DNA of 64,000 nucleotides from Pseudomicrostroma phylloplanum (GCA_039545275.1 BCHS01000005.1:434001-498000); one strand, 5' to 3'. Positions 10,709-21,892 are shown, counted from the stretch's first letter. A program made the numbers and translations. The notes: generated by a model not told the origin, from the sequence alone.

Positions 10709-11350
10709 GCAGACGCAACAAGGAGTTTGGAAGAGATGGAGTACAACAAGGGAAGGATACTACGGAAGGAAAGGAAAGGGAAATGACGTTGTGTAGGAAT
10801 TCGGTCTCAAAAAATAAAATGATATAGCCAAAGCAAGTGAAACGGTTCATAACGATCCGGTGTGAACAGGGGAATCCTGGCAGAAAGCAGACTGCTACGG
10901 GTCCTCCACTCGTATGGTCCCGTGGGTCGGTCACACAAGACTTCACAAGACAGAGCAGTTTCCTCAGTGTAGGCGTGGAATCAAGTCCAATCATTAACAT
11001 AGTATAGAGGTGAGAGAGAGGAGAGTGTACAATCACAACAGTGTAAGATGGGTGGGCGAGCTAGGGCTAAGTCACGAAGAGGAAGGGGGGGGGAGCGCGT
11101 GTACTAAGGGCAACATGAAGAAGCGAGCATGCATTCCGAAACAGAGCAGGAAGATCGAGGATACGCTAAGGTTCGAACAGAGGAGCACGGAGAGACATTT
11201 TCAAGAGGGTGTGTTGGGGTTGGGGAAGACGCCCAAGAATAAGGTCCGGTCTTGTCACAGCACACCTTCGGCGGCAGGAGTGGCTACCGGTGAAGTGTTT
11301 GCCTCTTCTCAGACCCTTCTGCGTCTCGCTCATCCTTCCATCCGTCTGAG
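10709..11350. other. Convergent intergenic, RTC3 / RCR-like 3' ends
   Basis: 3' flanks of two converging genes. An aaaaaataaaatgata stretch near 10807-10824 could serve as an RTC3 polyadenylation region. No further gene seen. Confidence 0.5.
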
Positions 11351-11927
11351 TTACGTGTGTGTCTTGCCTGCCGTGTTGTAGGCAGGAGGCGGTGCCGTCG
11401 GCGGCGGTGCATACACGTTCCCATCAACCATTTCATTCTGGTAACCACCACCAGCAGGGGGAGGTCCCTGAGGCGGCGGGTATCCATACTGTCCATTCTG
11501 CGTCTGCGGTTCCGGGTACCCTCCCTGGTATCCTCCGTATCCACCACCCTGCTGCTGATAGTTTTGTCCAGCGTACCCACTCGAGTAGCCATTGTGGGGC
11601 ACGTAGGCTGCATTCCCGTTGGACTCGAGGGCGGCTGCATTGCGGGCCCGTCTTTTCCTTGCGACGCCAGCTAGGATCAGACACATGGCGACGACGAAGA
11701 CGGCGATTGCGATTCCCTGCAGGACGAGGACGAGGAGAGGGTGAGAAGTGATGAGCGCCTGCTGGTTGCTCCGGGAGAGGAGTGTCTGCCGTCCTGCCGT
11801 CCTGCTATCCACGGCCACAGGAACTCACGATTCCGACTCGGGCTCCGTAGCCGAGACCGTTGCCATTACCGTAGTATCCTCCATAGCCATACTGCCTCTT
11901 TTCCAGATGTTGTGATAGTGAGGGCAT
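11351..11927 (-). CDS. RCR-like single-pass membrane protein with PY motif
   Basis: Exon 1 (11927-11829) encodes MPSLSQHLEKRQYGYGGYYG and on to GARVGI. Exon 2 ends at 11351. With the CTGCAG acceptor at 11717 the protein has 154 residues; an in-frame acceptor 42 nt upstream (exon start 11758) would add ALITSHPLLVLVLQ. The layout is a short Tyr/Gly-rich lumenal N-terminus, one transmembrane helix (GIAIAVFVVAMCLILAG), a basic stop-transfer VARKRRARN, and a Gly/Gln/Tyr/Pro-rich cytosolic tail. The tail ends in PPPTAPPPAYNTAGK, with a PPxY-type site expected to bind Rsp5/Nedd4 WW domains. This matches fungal RCR (resistance to Congo red) proteins, which affect chitin deposition and ubiquitin-dependent sorting of membrane proteins. 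The EKR near residue 10 looks like a Kex2 site but may be chance. Family assignment is by architecture. Confidence 0.7.
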
Positions 11928-12688
11928 GCTGACTGGCGTTGTGGAGGGAGAAGATAGATATGCGGGTGGCGATAGGGCTATGCCGAGCGGATGTACGGAG
12001 GCTGCAGCGATGTGGAGAGCGGCGAGGATGGAATGAGGGCTGGCCTGATCGCTTGACTGCTTGCTTAGGTGAGCTTAGCTTATACGGTGAGTGTGCGCTT
12101 GATGTGTCTGATCGATTTTGTTCTGTACCACTTGGTGGAGGATACGCTGGTAGGATGATATGAGGTGGGGATACAGAAGTGAAAGCTCTGAGCGGCAATG
12201 CGGATGACTGAGTCCAAAGGGAAAGCGCCGGCGGAGGCGCAGGCGGACGCTGATGAGAGAGGTGGAAGTGGATGGATGCCTCGCCTGCCTCTGCCTCGCC
12301 CCCCGCTGCCATGCGATCTCGCGTCATCCACCGCCAAGCCTGGGCGAGCAGAGAGGCAGAGGCAGAGGCAGAGCCAAGCCCCGCTCTCAGCCGCCACGCC
12401 ACCTCTCTTGCACTTTCCGCGTTGGAGGCAATCTGCACCGCCGGGCCACGGCGGAGATTGTCAAAAGGGTTGCCAAGGCCAGGCCAGGCGAGGCCAGTCA
12501 AGTGGACCTCTGACTCTAAGGAGAGGAAGAACAACTCAATGCCAGACCGCGTACAGGAGTCACGGAGAGCGGCCAGCGCTCGATGGTATTAGATGAGGGT
12601 GACAGGACGGTAACAATCAAGAGATGAAAGACAAAGTAAAAAGGAGTGGAGTATACCCGGAAGTCGTAGGCTGTAACAAGGCGCACAT
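11928..12688. other. Intergenic, RCR-like 5' flank and DPBB 3' flank
   Basis: 761 bp between two minus-strand genes. It contains a purine-rich (GGCAGA)n-like tract near 12350-12375. Plus-strand ORFs here are low-complexity and look spurious. It should include the RCR-like promoter. Confidence 0.5.
12350..12375. repeat. Short hexanucleotide tandem repeat (ggcaga-like)
   Basis: About four imperfect copies of a ggcaga unit in the spacer between the RCR-like and DPBB genes. Confidence 0.6.
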
Positions 12689-13420
12689 CTACTCTTCGGC
12701 CTGAGCGTGAGAATTGGGCTTTGCAAAGGCCCACTGAAGATCTGACAGGACGCCTACACCGAGGTGTGCTAGTTGCTTGAAGACGGCTGGACTGTCAGGT
12801 GGTCAGAGGCAAAAGCAACATGGCTGTCAGCAACAGCGTGCTCCTCTCTGCTGACCTCCCCTGCACTCACGACATGTCAATGGATCCTTCTGCACACTCT
12901 GGGCACTCGTCTTGAATGGTAGCGGTGACCGCCTTGCCTCTGGCGGTGAGCACGATGCTCTGCCCGCAGAGCTTGGACTTGGTGCCGCCTCCCCATGACT
13001 TGAAGAGCTTGGCAGAGGCAGCGACGATCATGTCGGAAGAAGTCGAAGTAGTGCCACCACAGTAGTTGATGTCTGAGCAGGCAGAAGAGGGGGCGAATGA
13101 TCGTCAGAAAGTGTGGTCTGGAGCGTCGTGAAGGCTGACTCTACCGGAGGTCAAGCCACTCTCGGTCACTCACCAGGCTCAAACCAAGTTGCTTGTCCAC
13201 GGTGAATCTCTCCCAGTCCGCTGAGAGTCTTTCGTGCGAACTCTTCGTTAGCAGAGGTGTCGGTGCGTCCGGCGAGCTTGATCATACGATTGGCAGCGTG
13301 TTGGCGAGGGTCGTTACGAGCCATGTACTTGCTGGAAGAAGCGTGGACAGACTTGAGGCTGCCGAGAAGGAGTACAAGAACCAAGGAGAGGAGGGCAAAC
13401 GGAGTTGAGTACAGTTGCAT
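12689..13420 (-). CDS. Secreted expansin-like/RlpA-like double-psi beta-barrel protein
   Basis: Three exons, 13420-13174, 13072-12871 and 12791-12689, encode 183 residues with consistent phases. A hydrophobic signal peptide (FALLSLVLVLLLGSLKSVHA) opens the protein. After a short pro-region comes the DPBB fold: RGQATWFEPG, DINYCGG, KLCGQSIVLTARGKAVTATI, then the typical DECPECAEGSIDMSPAVF and VLSDLQWAF. The HRGQATWF...CG...DxCPxC pattern is shared by RlpA-like and expansin-like proteins abundant in basidiomycetes, often secreted and induced on hosts. Most lack shown enzymatic activity and are thought to bind or loosen cell-wall polysaccharides. There is no second, CBM63-type domain, so this is a single-domain form. 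Six cysteines visible in the mature part fit a disulphide-stabilised extracellular protein. Confidence 0.9.
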
Positions 13421-14177
13421 CGTGGCGGTGGTGGTAAGACGGGGGTGGGCTACTGAGGACTGTGTGGTGGACAGACGAGGTGGGAGAGGTAGTAAGGTAA
13501 TCGACTCTGTCAAAGAGTGCTTGCGTGAGGGAAGAATGAGTGTGGTCTTGAAGAGGCCTTGAGGAGGGGTAGGGGGCTTGAGGAGGACGAGGAGGTGAGC
13601 AGGCGAAGAGGAGAGGGAGAGAGAGAAGGTAAGGGGAGTGGAAGTGCCTCTTGGTTCTGGTTCTGGCTTTTGTACGCCAGCTACAGGTCGATGAGCGGAC
13701 CGCCTCACCAATGCATGCCGCGAGCAGCGGGCCGTCGTCCGCCGCCGTAATGGATCCTGCGCTCACACTGAATACTAGAAGGCAGTGTGGAGGCTACCGT
13801 CGGCTATAAGGATCGACGGTCAGCGCCGCCCAACGCCCCTCTATACACACCTCCTTTCCTATCTACTCATGCTCGTCTATCATGATGATTCTCTCATCTC
13901 AGTCTCGCGGTCGACGTCTCCTATTCTGTGAGGCATGAATGAGAAGTGGGATCTCCCGGCCAGGCTGAGCGCTAAGGCCGACCTGCAGCTCGGCTACGAG
14001 CGTCCCTAAGTCCGATCCACGTACATCTCGCGTGGGGTAAGCAACACCAGTTCCGCAATTAAAAGGGATCTTCTTTAATTTGATACTTACCCGCCACAAC
14101 CAGACCTTTGGCTCGCTGTCACCTTTCCCTTTTCCAGGTGTGGCTGCGCCTTGAGCTTCCCATTGCTATAAGCATCC
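13421..14177. promoter_or_regulatory. Divergent promoter region, DPBB gene / DUF676 lipase
   Basis: 757 bp between divergent starts (13420 and 14178). It includes CT-rich and AT-rich patches (ttctttaatttgatactta near 14071). No coding or RNA gene recognised. Confidence 0.5.
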
Positions 14178-15912
14178 ATGTCCACCGTCGCCAATGGCCG
14201 CTCAGCCAAGGCCTCTTCCTCCTCCACCGCCGCCGCCGCGGACCTCTCCCCTGTCCATCTGGTAGTCTGCTGCCATGGACTGTGGGGTGACCCCTCGCAC
14301 TTGTCCTACATCATCAAGTCTCTAGTCAAGAAATGGGACGCCGAGGTCTCTCCTCGCAGTGCAGATGAGACTGACGTGAAGACTGGCAAGGCACCGAAGG
14401 AGGGCAGCAAGAGCAAGAAGCAGAGAGATAGCACGAGCTCAGCTGATGCTGTGACGGACGGAAGCAGCGAGACTGCCACAGGCGAGCCAAGCAAAGCCAA
14501 GGTCGTCATTTTGAACACGGCCTCCAACGCTTGGGTGCGGACATACGATGGCATCGACTGGTGTGCAGAAAGGATTGTGCGGGAGATTCAGCGGGAGACT
14601 CAGCGGCTGAGCGACCAGAAGCGGAAAGTGACAAAGTTGTCCATCATGGGATACTCGCTCGGAGGACTCTTTGCGCGATACACCGCTGGCCTGCTCTACT
14701 CGCAAGGTTTCTTCCGCGATGTTCAGCCGGTGCATTTCACCACCTTTGCCACCCCGCACGTAGGGATGATCAAGACTAGAGGGTGGTTCCCCAAGTTGGC
14801 CTTTTACATCGGAGGGCGGCTCTTGGGACGGACAGGAGCTCAGCTTGTAAGTCGAATCAATGACTCCCCGAATGTTGAACGTAATAGCTCACACGTATTC
14901 TTCCTCCATGCCCGCACCACAGCACGTCCGTGACAAAGGGTGGCATCTCGATCACTCCACCTCATCGCCAAGCGTGCCACTGCTGCAAGCGATGGCCTCT
15001 CCCGAATCGAGCTTCCACAAGGCGCTCTGTGCCTTTCAGCATGTCGACTTTTACGCCAATGCAGTCTCTGATATAACAGTCGCCTTCCGTACTGGAGCGA
15101 GTATGTCGCTCGATCCCTGGGTAGGCTGGCCAGAAGGAGGAGAGCTAGACGTGGCCGGATCAGGCATCCAAGTAGAGCGACATCCAGACTATCCATCGCT
15201 CCTGACATCCATCAAGGTCCCCTACGGCCCGCCTCCGAAGAAGCCTTTCGGACAGAGGATTTTTCAAGCCATTGTATCTCACTCCTGGCCTTGGTTCCTC
15301 AACCCCAAGAGGGTCCCGTGGCGATTTCCGTTCAACTACATTGGCGTGGCTCTCTTCCCAATCGTTGTTCCTGTGCTGGTGCTCCTCATCATCACGAGAC
15401 TAGCAACAGCTACCCGAGCGAGCAACAAGCGGGTTGCCATCCAGCAAGAGGAATGGATCAAAGGCAGAGGCTTGCTAGAGGAGGATCGGGCCGTCAAGTA
15501 TGGTGAGGAGCACGAAAGGGATCGGATCTCCAGTGTGCTGCTGGAGACGATCCAGGCCGTAGGAGAAGACAACGTCGAGTCAGAGGAGCCTGCGCTGGGC
15601 ACGAGTGGAAGCACGAAGCAGAGCAAGCTAGATACCAAGTCGCTCAAAAGTCGCACCACGTTCCCATACCTAGACATCGAAGTCACTCCTGCGACTCGAG
15701 AATACCTAGATTCCCGCATGACCCCCGTGGGTGGGCGCCAGCGAGACATGCAAGCCAACCTGAATAGCATCCCTGGACTGAGAAAGCACCTGGCTTTCTT
15801 TGACCAGGTGATAAATAGCCATGCTGTCATCATCTGCCGTACGCCTTCGATGGAGATGCATCGTCGTGGCAAGATGGTGGTGCAGCATTTCGTGGACCAC
15901 TTTGACGCATAG
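14178..15912 (+). CDS. DUF676 serine lipase/esterase (Lpl1/ROG1-like)
   Basis: Two exons, 14178-14846 and 14923-15912 (552 residues). The alpha/beta-hydrolase features are the oxyanion HG motif in HLVVCCHGLWG (residue ~30), the nucleophile elbow SIMGYSLGG (Ser near residue 160), FATPHVGM, and a downstream histidine region. This is the DUF676 signature found in yeast Lpl1 (YOR059C), a lipid-droplet phospholipase, and in Rog1, a monoacylglycerol lipase. A low-complexity insert at ~65-100 separates the first strand from the rest. A hydrophobic helix (GVALFPIVVPVLVLLIITRL) lies around residues 375-395, consistent with membrane or droplet anchoring. The tail is mostly charged. Choice between Lpl1 and Rog1 subgroups is not possible by eye. 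Confidence 0.88.
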
Positions 15913-16742
15913 ACTGTGAATCTGCCGGGGGAATTGTACGCGTCCTGTTTTCTCCGCCTTCATCTGTAATCGCGCTCCACACTCTGCATTTGATGTGATT
16001 GAAGATCCTTAGCCGCTCGCATGGTGACGAGATGGACTGGCAAGCAAATGGGATGATCGATGAGCCCAGGTCTATCCGATTTGGCTCTCTGTCTGCTTGG
16101 CTGTGCGGGGAGTGCAGTGCGGTGGTGCGTGGCGTGGCGTGGCGTGTGTGTCGTGCGTGTGTGTGTGTCCAACTGCCGCCCCGCTTCTCCTCGGCAAGGC
16201 GCTGCCGCCTGCCTGTCTCGCCTCGCCTCTCCACCCTTGGCTGCGTTTGTCTGGCTCCTGTCATCCGCCTCGCTCTTCCTCGTACAACACTTTCCCTCTG
16301 CACGTACGTCCGTTCCCTTCGAGCTCCACCACCTGTCTTCGTGGGTGACTCAACAGAAGAAGACTTGCAGACAGTCCTATCCTCCTTCTCTCTCTCCTCC
16401 ATTTCTCTTCTTCCGCATCATCACACCGCTCCGTCAGCCTCTTCCCGCCCTCTTCTGATCAGAGCTGCCGCCCGAGTCCGAGTCCGCGTCCGCATCCCGT
16501 TTCGGCATCTGCGCCGGCCTACGCTGCCATCGACTGGACTTCGCCCAAAGCACCGCTGCCGGTACGGGACAATCAGGTCTATTCGCATCCCTGTTCCGTC
16601 CGATCGCTCTTCCTCTCTCTGTGCAACGGACATTGTCCCGGCGCGTTTCTGGACCCTGGACGGCTGCAAACTCATCGCGGGAGGGTGCACCACAGGTCGT
16701 CGGCGAATATCGCGATAGCCATCGGAGGAATCTCGCATCCTC
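15913..16742. other. Long 5' flank of the serine-rich gene
   Basis: 830 bp containing a GT-rich microsatellite around 16131-16175 (repeats of gcgtg and gtgtgtgtgt) and then a long pyrimidine-rich stretch to ~16450. The pyrimidine tracts look like promoter or 5' leader sequence. Overlapping plus-strand ORFs (15999-16718) have no domain-like content. Confidence 0.5.
16131..16175. repeat. GT-rich simple repeat
   Basis: Tandem ggcgt units followed by alternating gt dinucleotides. Confidence 0.75.
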
Positions 16743-18827
16743 ATGATGGCTCCCAGCATCTCCTCCGCGGCTGCGAGACCGTCCTACAGCGACCCTCTGT
16801 CTCAAGCATCCCCCTCGTCCTCTTCTACTGCACCCAAACCTGCAGGTCGGAAACACTTCACTTCCTCCCCTCTCTCCCCTTCGACCTCACAAACACGTCG
16901 GTCACTTGAGAGAGACCTGTCAGACTTCTCAGAGACCTCTATTGTATCCTCCTCTTCGACAGTCGGACCGCCCGAGGGGGAAGGTGAGGAGGGGGAGGTC
17001 AGCATAGAGCAGAGAGGGAGTGGCGGACGAGGACGAGGAGGNGGTGCGGGGNGGATGGCTCATGCAGGTACGGATCTCCACTCGCCTATTGAGGATGACG
17101 ATCAAGCGCCGATCATCAGGAGGAGCAATACAGACGGCGATGGCAGTGAGGCAGGTTCCACCACATCTGCAGGTCGTAGCAACGGCTTCACCACAAGCCT
17201 GGGTGCTGCGATGGAGGAGGAAACTGATACAGAGGAGCAGAGGGAGGCAAAGCAGATCCAATCGGTGAGTGTTCGACAAAGTCGCAGAACATCACTCCCG
17301 TCGAGTTTTGCAGCTCTCAAAGCAGCCTCGGCTGATGACTGACGATGTATGCCTGCACTGACTCTCTCCTGCGAACAGAACCTCGAGCGGTGGGCTGCAG
17401 CTGAGCGGCAAAGACGCAAGGCAGCTCGTGGCTCTCGGATACTTGGTCCGTCTAGCGCAGAGACGACTTCAGGGAGCGCCTCGTCCGGTGGCACTAGCCT
17501 CCTAGGGCGACGACTCACATTCGGACGGAAAAACACCATCACTCAGAAGCCTTCTGACCAAGCCATTCCTGGCAGCGGTACCAATGCCGTCAACAGCCAT
17601 CTGCTCCGTAGAGGAAGCTACTCGAACAGTGTGTCGAGTAGCGCCGGGAGCGACTATTCGGAAGCCAGATCAGGCGATCAGAGGGGCAGCGGCGACTCTG
17701 GCAAGGGCGAATCAGGCAGAGGCATTGAGATCGTCTCCTCCCTCCGCAACGTGACAGAAGACGAGCGCGAAGGCGGTCCTCACTCGGGCTACAACTCTGA
17801 TGCTTCTTCCTCTGCAAGGCGCAAAGGGAAGGGAAGAGCTGTAGATGAGACCGACCCATGGCGGCCTCCTTCGGCTGGCGCACAACGCTTGGCTGCCAAC
17901 GAAGCGTACGACCGTCGAGGTGCTCGCAGTCCGCTCTCCGCTTCACCAGATCTCTCTCGCTCTCCCGAAAGGATGAAGAGGAGCTCAGTCGGGATGAAGC
18001 CGTCAGCCTCCAGACCCATTGTCACACCAGGACGAGCAGCCAGCCTTCGCAGACCTGCCACCCAAACACCTCAGATCGTAGTGGCATCGGACGAAGCAAA
18101 TGCGACCGACGCCAAGAATCCGTTTATGACCAGAGGAGAGGTGGCCGCTGCGACTGCTGCTGGTATCGCCGCCGCAATGGAGAACGGTATCGCACTGCGA
18201 CAGGTGAATGGCGTCATACCTGAAGGTGACGAAGAGGAGGATCGCTACTCCACAGACAAGCCTTCATTCGAAAGGCGACAAACATCTGAGACTGTTCGGA
18301 CTGCCACTTCGAACTTGACTGCCCGCCCTCGGCCCAATGGCGACGCAGACGCATCACGCACTACCGAGGAGGAAGACGAGGCTCGATCCAAGCGCTTCTC
18401 CACCTCTTCCAAATTCCGCGAAATTGGCCTGGATTCGACAGACGACCTCTCCACCATCGGCGGCCAACGTCGGGACTCTCGCCACGAAGACTACGACGAT
18501 GAGGACGGCAGCCGCTCCATCTCTCGACCGTACTCGATGACTTCTCCAGCTGACTATGCGGCTGGACTCGAGAGGGGAGGCAGACGCAGGAGAGAGGAGG
18601 AGATGGCTGAAGAGGATCGGCGTATCATTCGGGAGGGGAGAGGGAGGCAGACCTGGTGGACCGAGTGGCTCTGTGGATGTGGCAGGGTCATCGATGACGA
18701 TAATGAACAGGTGAGTAGGCCAAGGGGCCAAGGAGTGAGCTTGAGGTCTCAAAACACAGGGCTGACAGATCATCCGATTTTAATACCATTTCTTACGACT
18801 TAGACTGGCAAGACGGGCCCCGAGTAA
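16743..18827 (+). CDS. Serine-rich fungal protein of unknown function
   Basis: Three exons, 16743-17264, 17379-18710 and 18804-18827 (625 residues; second in-frame ATG at 16746). Phases are consistent, and the last exon adds only TGKTGPE. The protein is mostly Ser/Arg/Glu-rich and disordered, with an Ala-rich helix (MTRGEVAAATAAGIAAAMEN). The striking part is the end: a charged helix followed by WWTEWLCGCGRVIDDDNEQ and the TGKTGPE tail. A similar short C-terminal block (Trp pair, LCGC, then a Gly-Lys/Arg-Thr motif) is, to my recollection, conserved in uncharacterised basidiomycete proteins. The two cysteines could be palmitoylated, which is speculation. Two N bases at 17042 and 17052 make residues ~100-104 uncertain. 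No enzyme domain seen. Confidence 0.75.
17042..17052. other. Ambiguous bases (N) in assembly
   Basis: N at 17042 and 17052 within a GGN-rich tract of the serine-rich gene. This marks imperfect base calling in a polyguanine-rich stretch. Confidence 0.99.
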
Positions 18828-19088
18828 GCGAGTTGGGCTCGTCGCTGGGCACTGCATGGGCTCCGCACTCTCAATTCTCACACAAGAGCAACATTGTTCC
18901 CTCATCTCAGCAGACCGTTGAATATCACCCAATGCCTATTGTCAACGTCATGCTTCTACCCCTCTCTGTGCAGTACATCAGCACCTCTCCCTTGTGAAGA
19001 AAGGCTGCAAGCCGGCATCGAGGATTGACTTCGCGAAAGACTCACGACCCTGGCCCAGGGGCGCATATCTCTGGCTTCGTCTCCCTCG

Positions 19089-20710
19089 CTACCGACCCTC
19101 CGCCTGCTCCTGACCCTGCTCCTGCTCCTCCTCGAGCTGCGAGTCGCCCAGCTTACCTCCTCTGCTCATCGCGTTCAGCCTCACCCGCCTCCGTTCCACT
19201 TCCTCCGCACTGAGATCCGAGGCGTGCCTCTGCTTGTAGAGAGCGCGTCGCTTTGGTTCAACGACCAGGGCTGCGCCATCTTCGCCTAGTGGAGAGGGAG
19301 GAGTAGTGGGTGGGGCGCGCTCTTGAGGGTGGTGGTGTGGAGCTCGCAGGAGAGGAGGAGGGGTGTCCGTATCCGAGTCGCGATCCGACTTGGAGGACAG
19401 ACTCTCTGCGCCGCTGCGTGCTCTCCGTGAGAAGAGGGCCCAGCTGATAGGCACCGTCTGTGCTTCATCACCGCCTCCGCCCAGCCCGTGCAGGCCTTCC
19501 TGAGGAGGCAAGCTCTCAGCAGCAGCAGCAGCAGCAGCAGCAGCTCCACTGTCCATGAATCTCACTCTCTGCCGACCGACTTCTGCACTCCCCGCTTGGC
19601 TCTCCTCGTCTGCGTACGGCGTAAGACGGGAGTCCTCTTCTGCCCGCTTCCACCAGTCCTCTTCCTCTGGCCCTCCACTAGTACCACGCCCAGCATCACT
19701 GCCGCCAGCAAAGGACCACCAGCTCGAGCGAGGTGCAGGCTTACCACTACCGCCTTCGACCGCTGCCGCTGTCGCTCCAAGGTTTGTCGGGCCCTGTCCG
19801 GGCCGATCGGGGATGGGGCCTAGCCGGTTGAGCGGATAGAAGATGAGGGAGACCTTGGCAGTGAGGAGTGCGAGTGGGATGGGCCCAAAGTGTCTCGAGT
19901 CCCTCGAGAGGTCCAGATGCGCTGTCTCCCCTTTTCTCCTTCTCGAATTCGACTTGTTCGAGCTTGATGAGGCAGTAGACTCTTCACTGGGGGCGTTGGC
20001 GTTGGCGTAGATGGACGAGTCACCCTCGACCCAGCAGTGCCCCGGGGGAATCTTTATGCGCTTGTGCCCGCTCACTTGTCGGTAGTGGCCGGGAGACGTC
20101 TCGACGCGACGCTTGTACGGGTAGCGGACTATATCCCCCGGCATGGCCAGGATACGCTTCACAGAGTGCGTGTTAGGATCTATCGGCGAGCTGCGGGGAG
20201 GGAGTGTGAAGCATGAAAGTAAGAGTGTAAGCGCCGGATCTTGCCCTCTGTCGCGAGTCAGACTCACACCATGACCACCACATCCCCCACCTGCCACGAG
20301 CTAGAAATTGCTCTCAGTCTATTCAATACCACCCAATCCCTCGGGGCACTAATACCAAGGCTGGGATACTCCGGGTTGAGAGTGGGAATCATGCTCCCGC
20401 CATTGACGGTCCCGATCGAGTACGTCGTCGAGTAGAGGACTGCAGCTATTGGGATCGCTACTGGAATCCACGGGAGTAGCCTTTGCAGTACATTGCGACT
20501 TTCGTCTCGAGGAGGTGGGGGAGGCTGAGAGCCGGAGGAGGAAGAGGATGACAGGTCTGGGGGGAGCTGTTGTGGGCTACTTGGCTTGAGAGGTCTGCTT
20601 GGCCCAGCGGCTGTGGTCGCCCTCCGCACTGTTGCTGACCTAGCTGCGATGCCCGACCCTGCCGAGGCCGCTCTGAGAGTCCCTCGTGCCCAAGAGCATC
20701 TCGTCTCCAT
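19089..20710 (-). CDS. IMP2: Mitochondrial inner membrane protease subunit 2, extended C-terminus
   Basis: Exon 1 (20710-20268) and exon 2 (20190-19089) encode 514 residues. The first ATG in this frame is 20710 (METRCSWARG); upstream sequence is open but has no ATG. After a basic, Ser/Pro-rich N-terminus comes a membrane helix (WIPVAIPIAAVLYSTTY). The S26 signal-peptidase box follows: NGGSMIPTLNP with the catalytic Ser (~residue 107), then HSVKRILAMPGD with the catalytic Lys (~159), and KRIKIPPGHCWVEGD and DSRHFGPIPLALLTAK. These define Imp2/IMMP2L, which removes sorting signals from intermembrane-space proteins. Canonical Imp2 is under 200 residues; here ~260 extra residues follow the fold, with poly-Ala (coded by nine CAG/CTG repeats), His/Pro and Glu/Gln-rich stretches. 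The tail's function is unknown. Confidence 0.9.
19517..19543. repeat. CAG trinucleotide repeat (9 units) in IMP2
   Basis: Nine perfect CAG units on the plus strand, read as alanine codons on the coding (minus) strand in the IMP2 tail. A length-variable site. Confidence 0.95.
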
Positions 20711-20948
20711 CACAGAATCAGTAAGACGCCGGCGCCAAGATTGTCGCGAGGGAGTGGTTGAGTACGAGTCAAGTGTGGGTGGGGAAGCTTCGGAAATGCG
20801 GAAAGGGAGTCGATGACCAAGGACGCCGAGGGCCTCCACCCAGGAAAGTCTTACTCACGTCGCATTTCCGTCTGTCCTCGTACATATCTTCTTGTCATAT
20901 CAGATCCTTCCATACTGTCCGCTCCATCTTAGGGCATCTCTCATCGCA
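20711..20948. promoter_or_regulatory. Short bidirectional promoter, IMP2 / mitochondrial unknown
   Basis: 238 bp separate the start codons of two divergent genes whose products both look mitochondrial. Co-regulation is inferred from position. Confidence 0.5.
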
Positions 20949-21892
20949 ATGAGTCTTCTCAGACCTCCCTCTGCCGGTCTCTTACGACAGCTGCCGTCGA
21001 GCTTGCCAGTCACAGCATCTCGCGGCAGCTCACGACTATTGCATACCTCCTGGCTTTCACCCACCTCGCCTTCAATCAGATTGGCAGGCGTGCCTCCAAG
21101 TTCTGCGAAAGCTCTCCCAATGCCTCTTAGCCTTCGCAGCGCTTCTCGCAGGCCATACTCTTCCTCCAGCAAAGCGATCAGCGACCCATCGCATCCAAAG
21201 GGCCTCTACTTCCACCCCTTCTCCGGCACAGACTACGCCATTTCTCTCCTGCCCTCCTCCCCGCCTTCGGAGACTCATCCTTCCGTTCTGGGGCACATCA
21301 CTCTTCCTTCTGCCTCGACGGACCCGGTGAAGTTTGCGAGGGAAAATCCTGACGAGCTGGTGGTGAACAAGGCGTTTTGGAGTCTGCTGCACGAGACGCT
21401 CAAGGAGGATGTGGTAAGGGGGCAGAAGGATGATAATCTCACACAGGAGGCAGACCTAAGGGATGCTGGATGGGCGCATTTGGCTGGTGAGTAGACGGAG
21501 TGGCAGAGAGCTCGCTGTACAGCTAGGGCTGAAGGAGGAAGGAAGGCCTGGATTCCGGTTGCATCATGATCTCTCAATGCAATGCTGACTTTACACCAGA
21601 TGTCTCCTTCTAGACGAACGGCAGCTGCTCATGCCTGGACGAAGTAAGTCTGAAGAACGCCTCGGATGTCTCTCCGTGTCCTCACTGACCCCTTGCCCCT
21701 CCCCGGTCCGCTCTCGCAGTTCCAACGCCAGATGCAATCATTGCCTCTGTCTCCTTCACAGACTGCACCATTGCCCCGGACTCGTACGAGATCAACGATA
21801 CATATCGACCTGTCACGAGAGAAGAGGGCTTCATCGTCCTCAGAGATGTCTGGCTGGAGGCATTGAAGGCCAGGCTGGCAAAGGCGACATGA
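20949..21892 (+). CDS. Uncharacterised, probably mitochondrial fungal protein
   Basis: Three exons, 20949-21486, 21614-21643 and 21720-21892 (246 residues); phases agree. The middle exon is only 30 nt. The start MSLLRPPSAGLLRQLPSSLP plus a further ~60 Arg/Ser-rich, acid-poor residues looks like a mitochondrial targeting peptide. An in-frame ATG 57 bases upstream (20892) is possible. The mature part contains HPKGLYFHPFSGTDYAISLL, a loop, then VNKAFWSLLHETLKED, and ends TYRPVTREEGFIVLRDVWLE. I do not recognise the family, although the regular alternation of conserved-looking blocks suggests a compact globular domain. It shares a short divergent promoter with IMP2 and converges on HUB1 with a 42-bp gap. 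Confidence 0.8.

Noticed and set aside
16060..16718. Overlapping plus-strand ORFs upstream of the serine-rich gene
   Set aside because: Cover a GT microsatellite and pyrimidine tracts in more than one frame; look like 5' flank.
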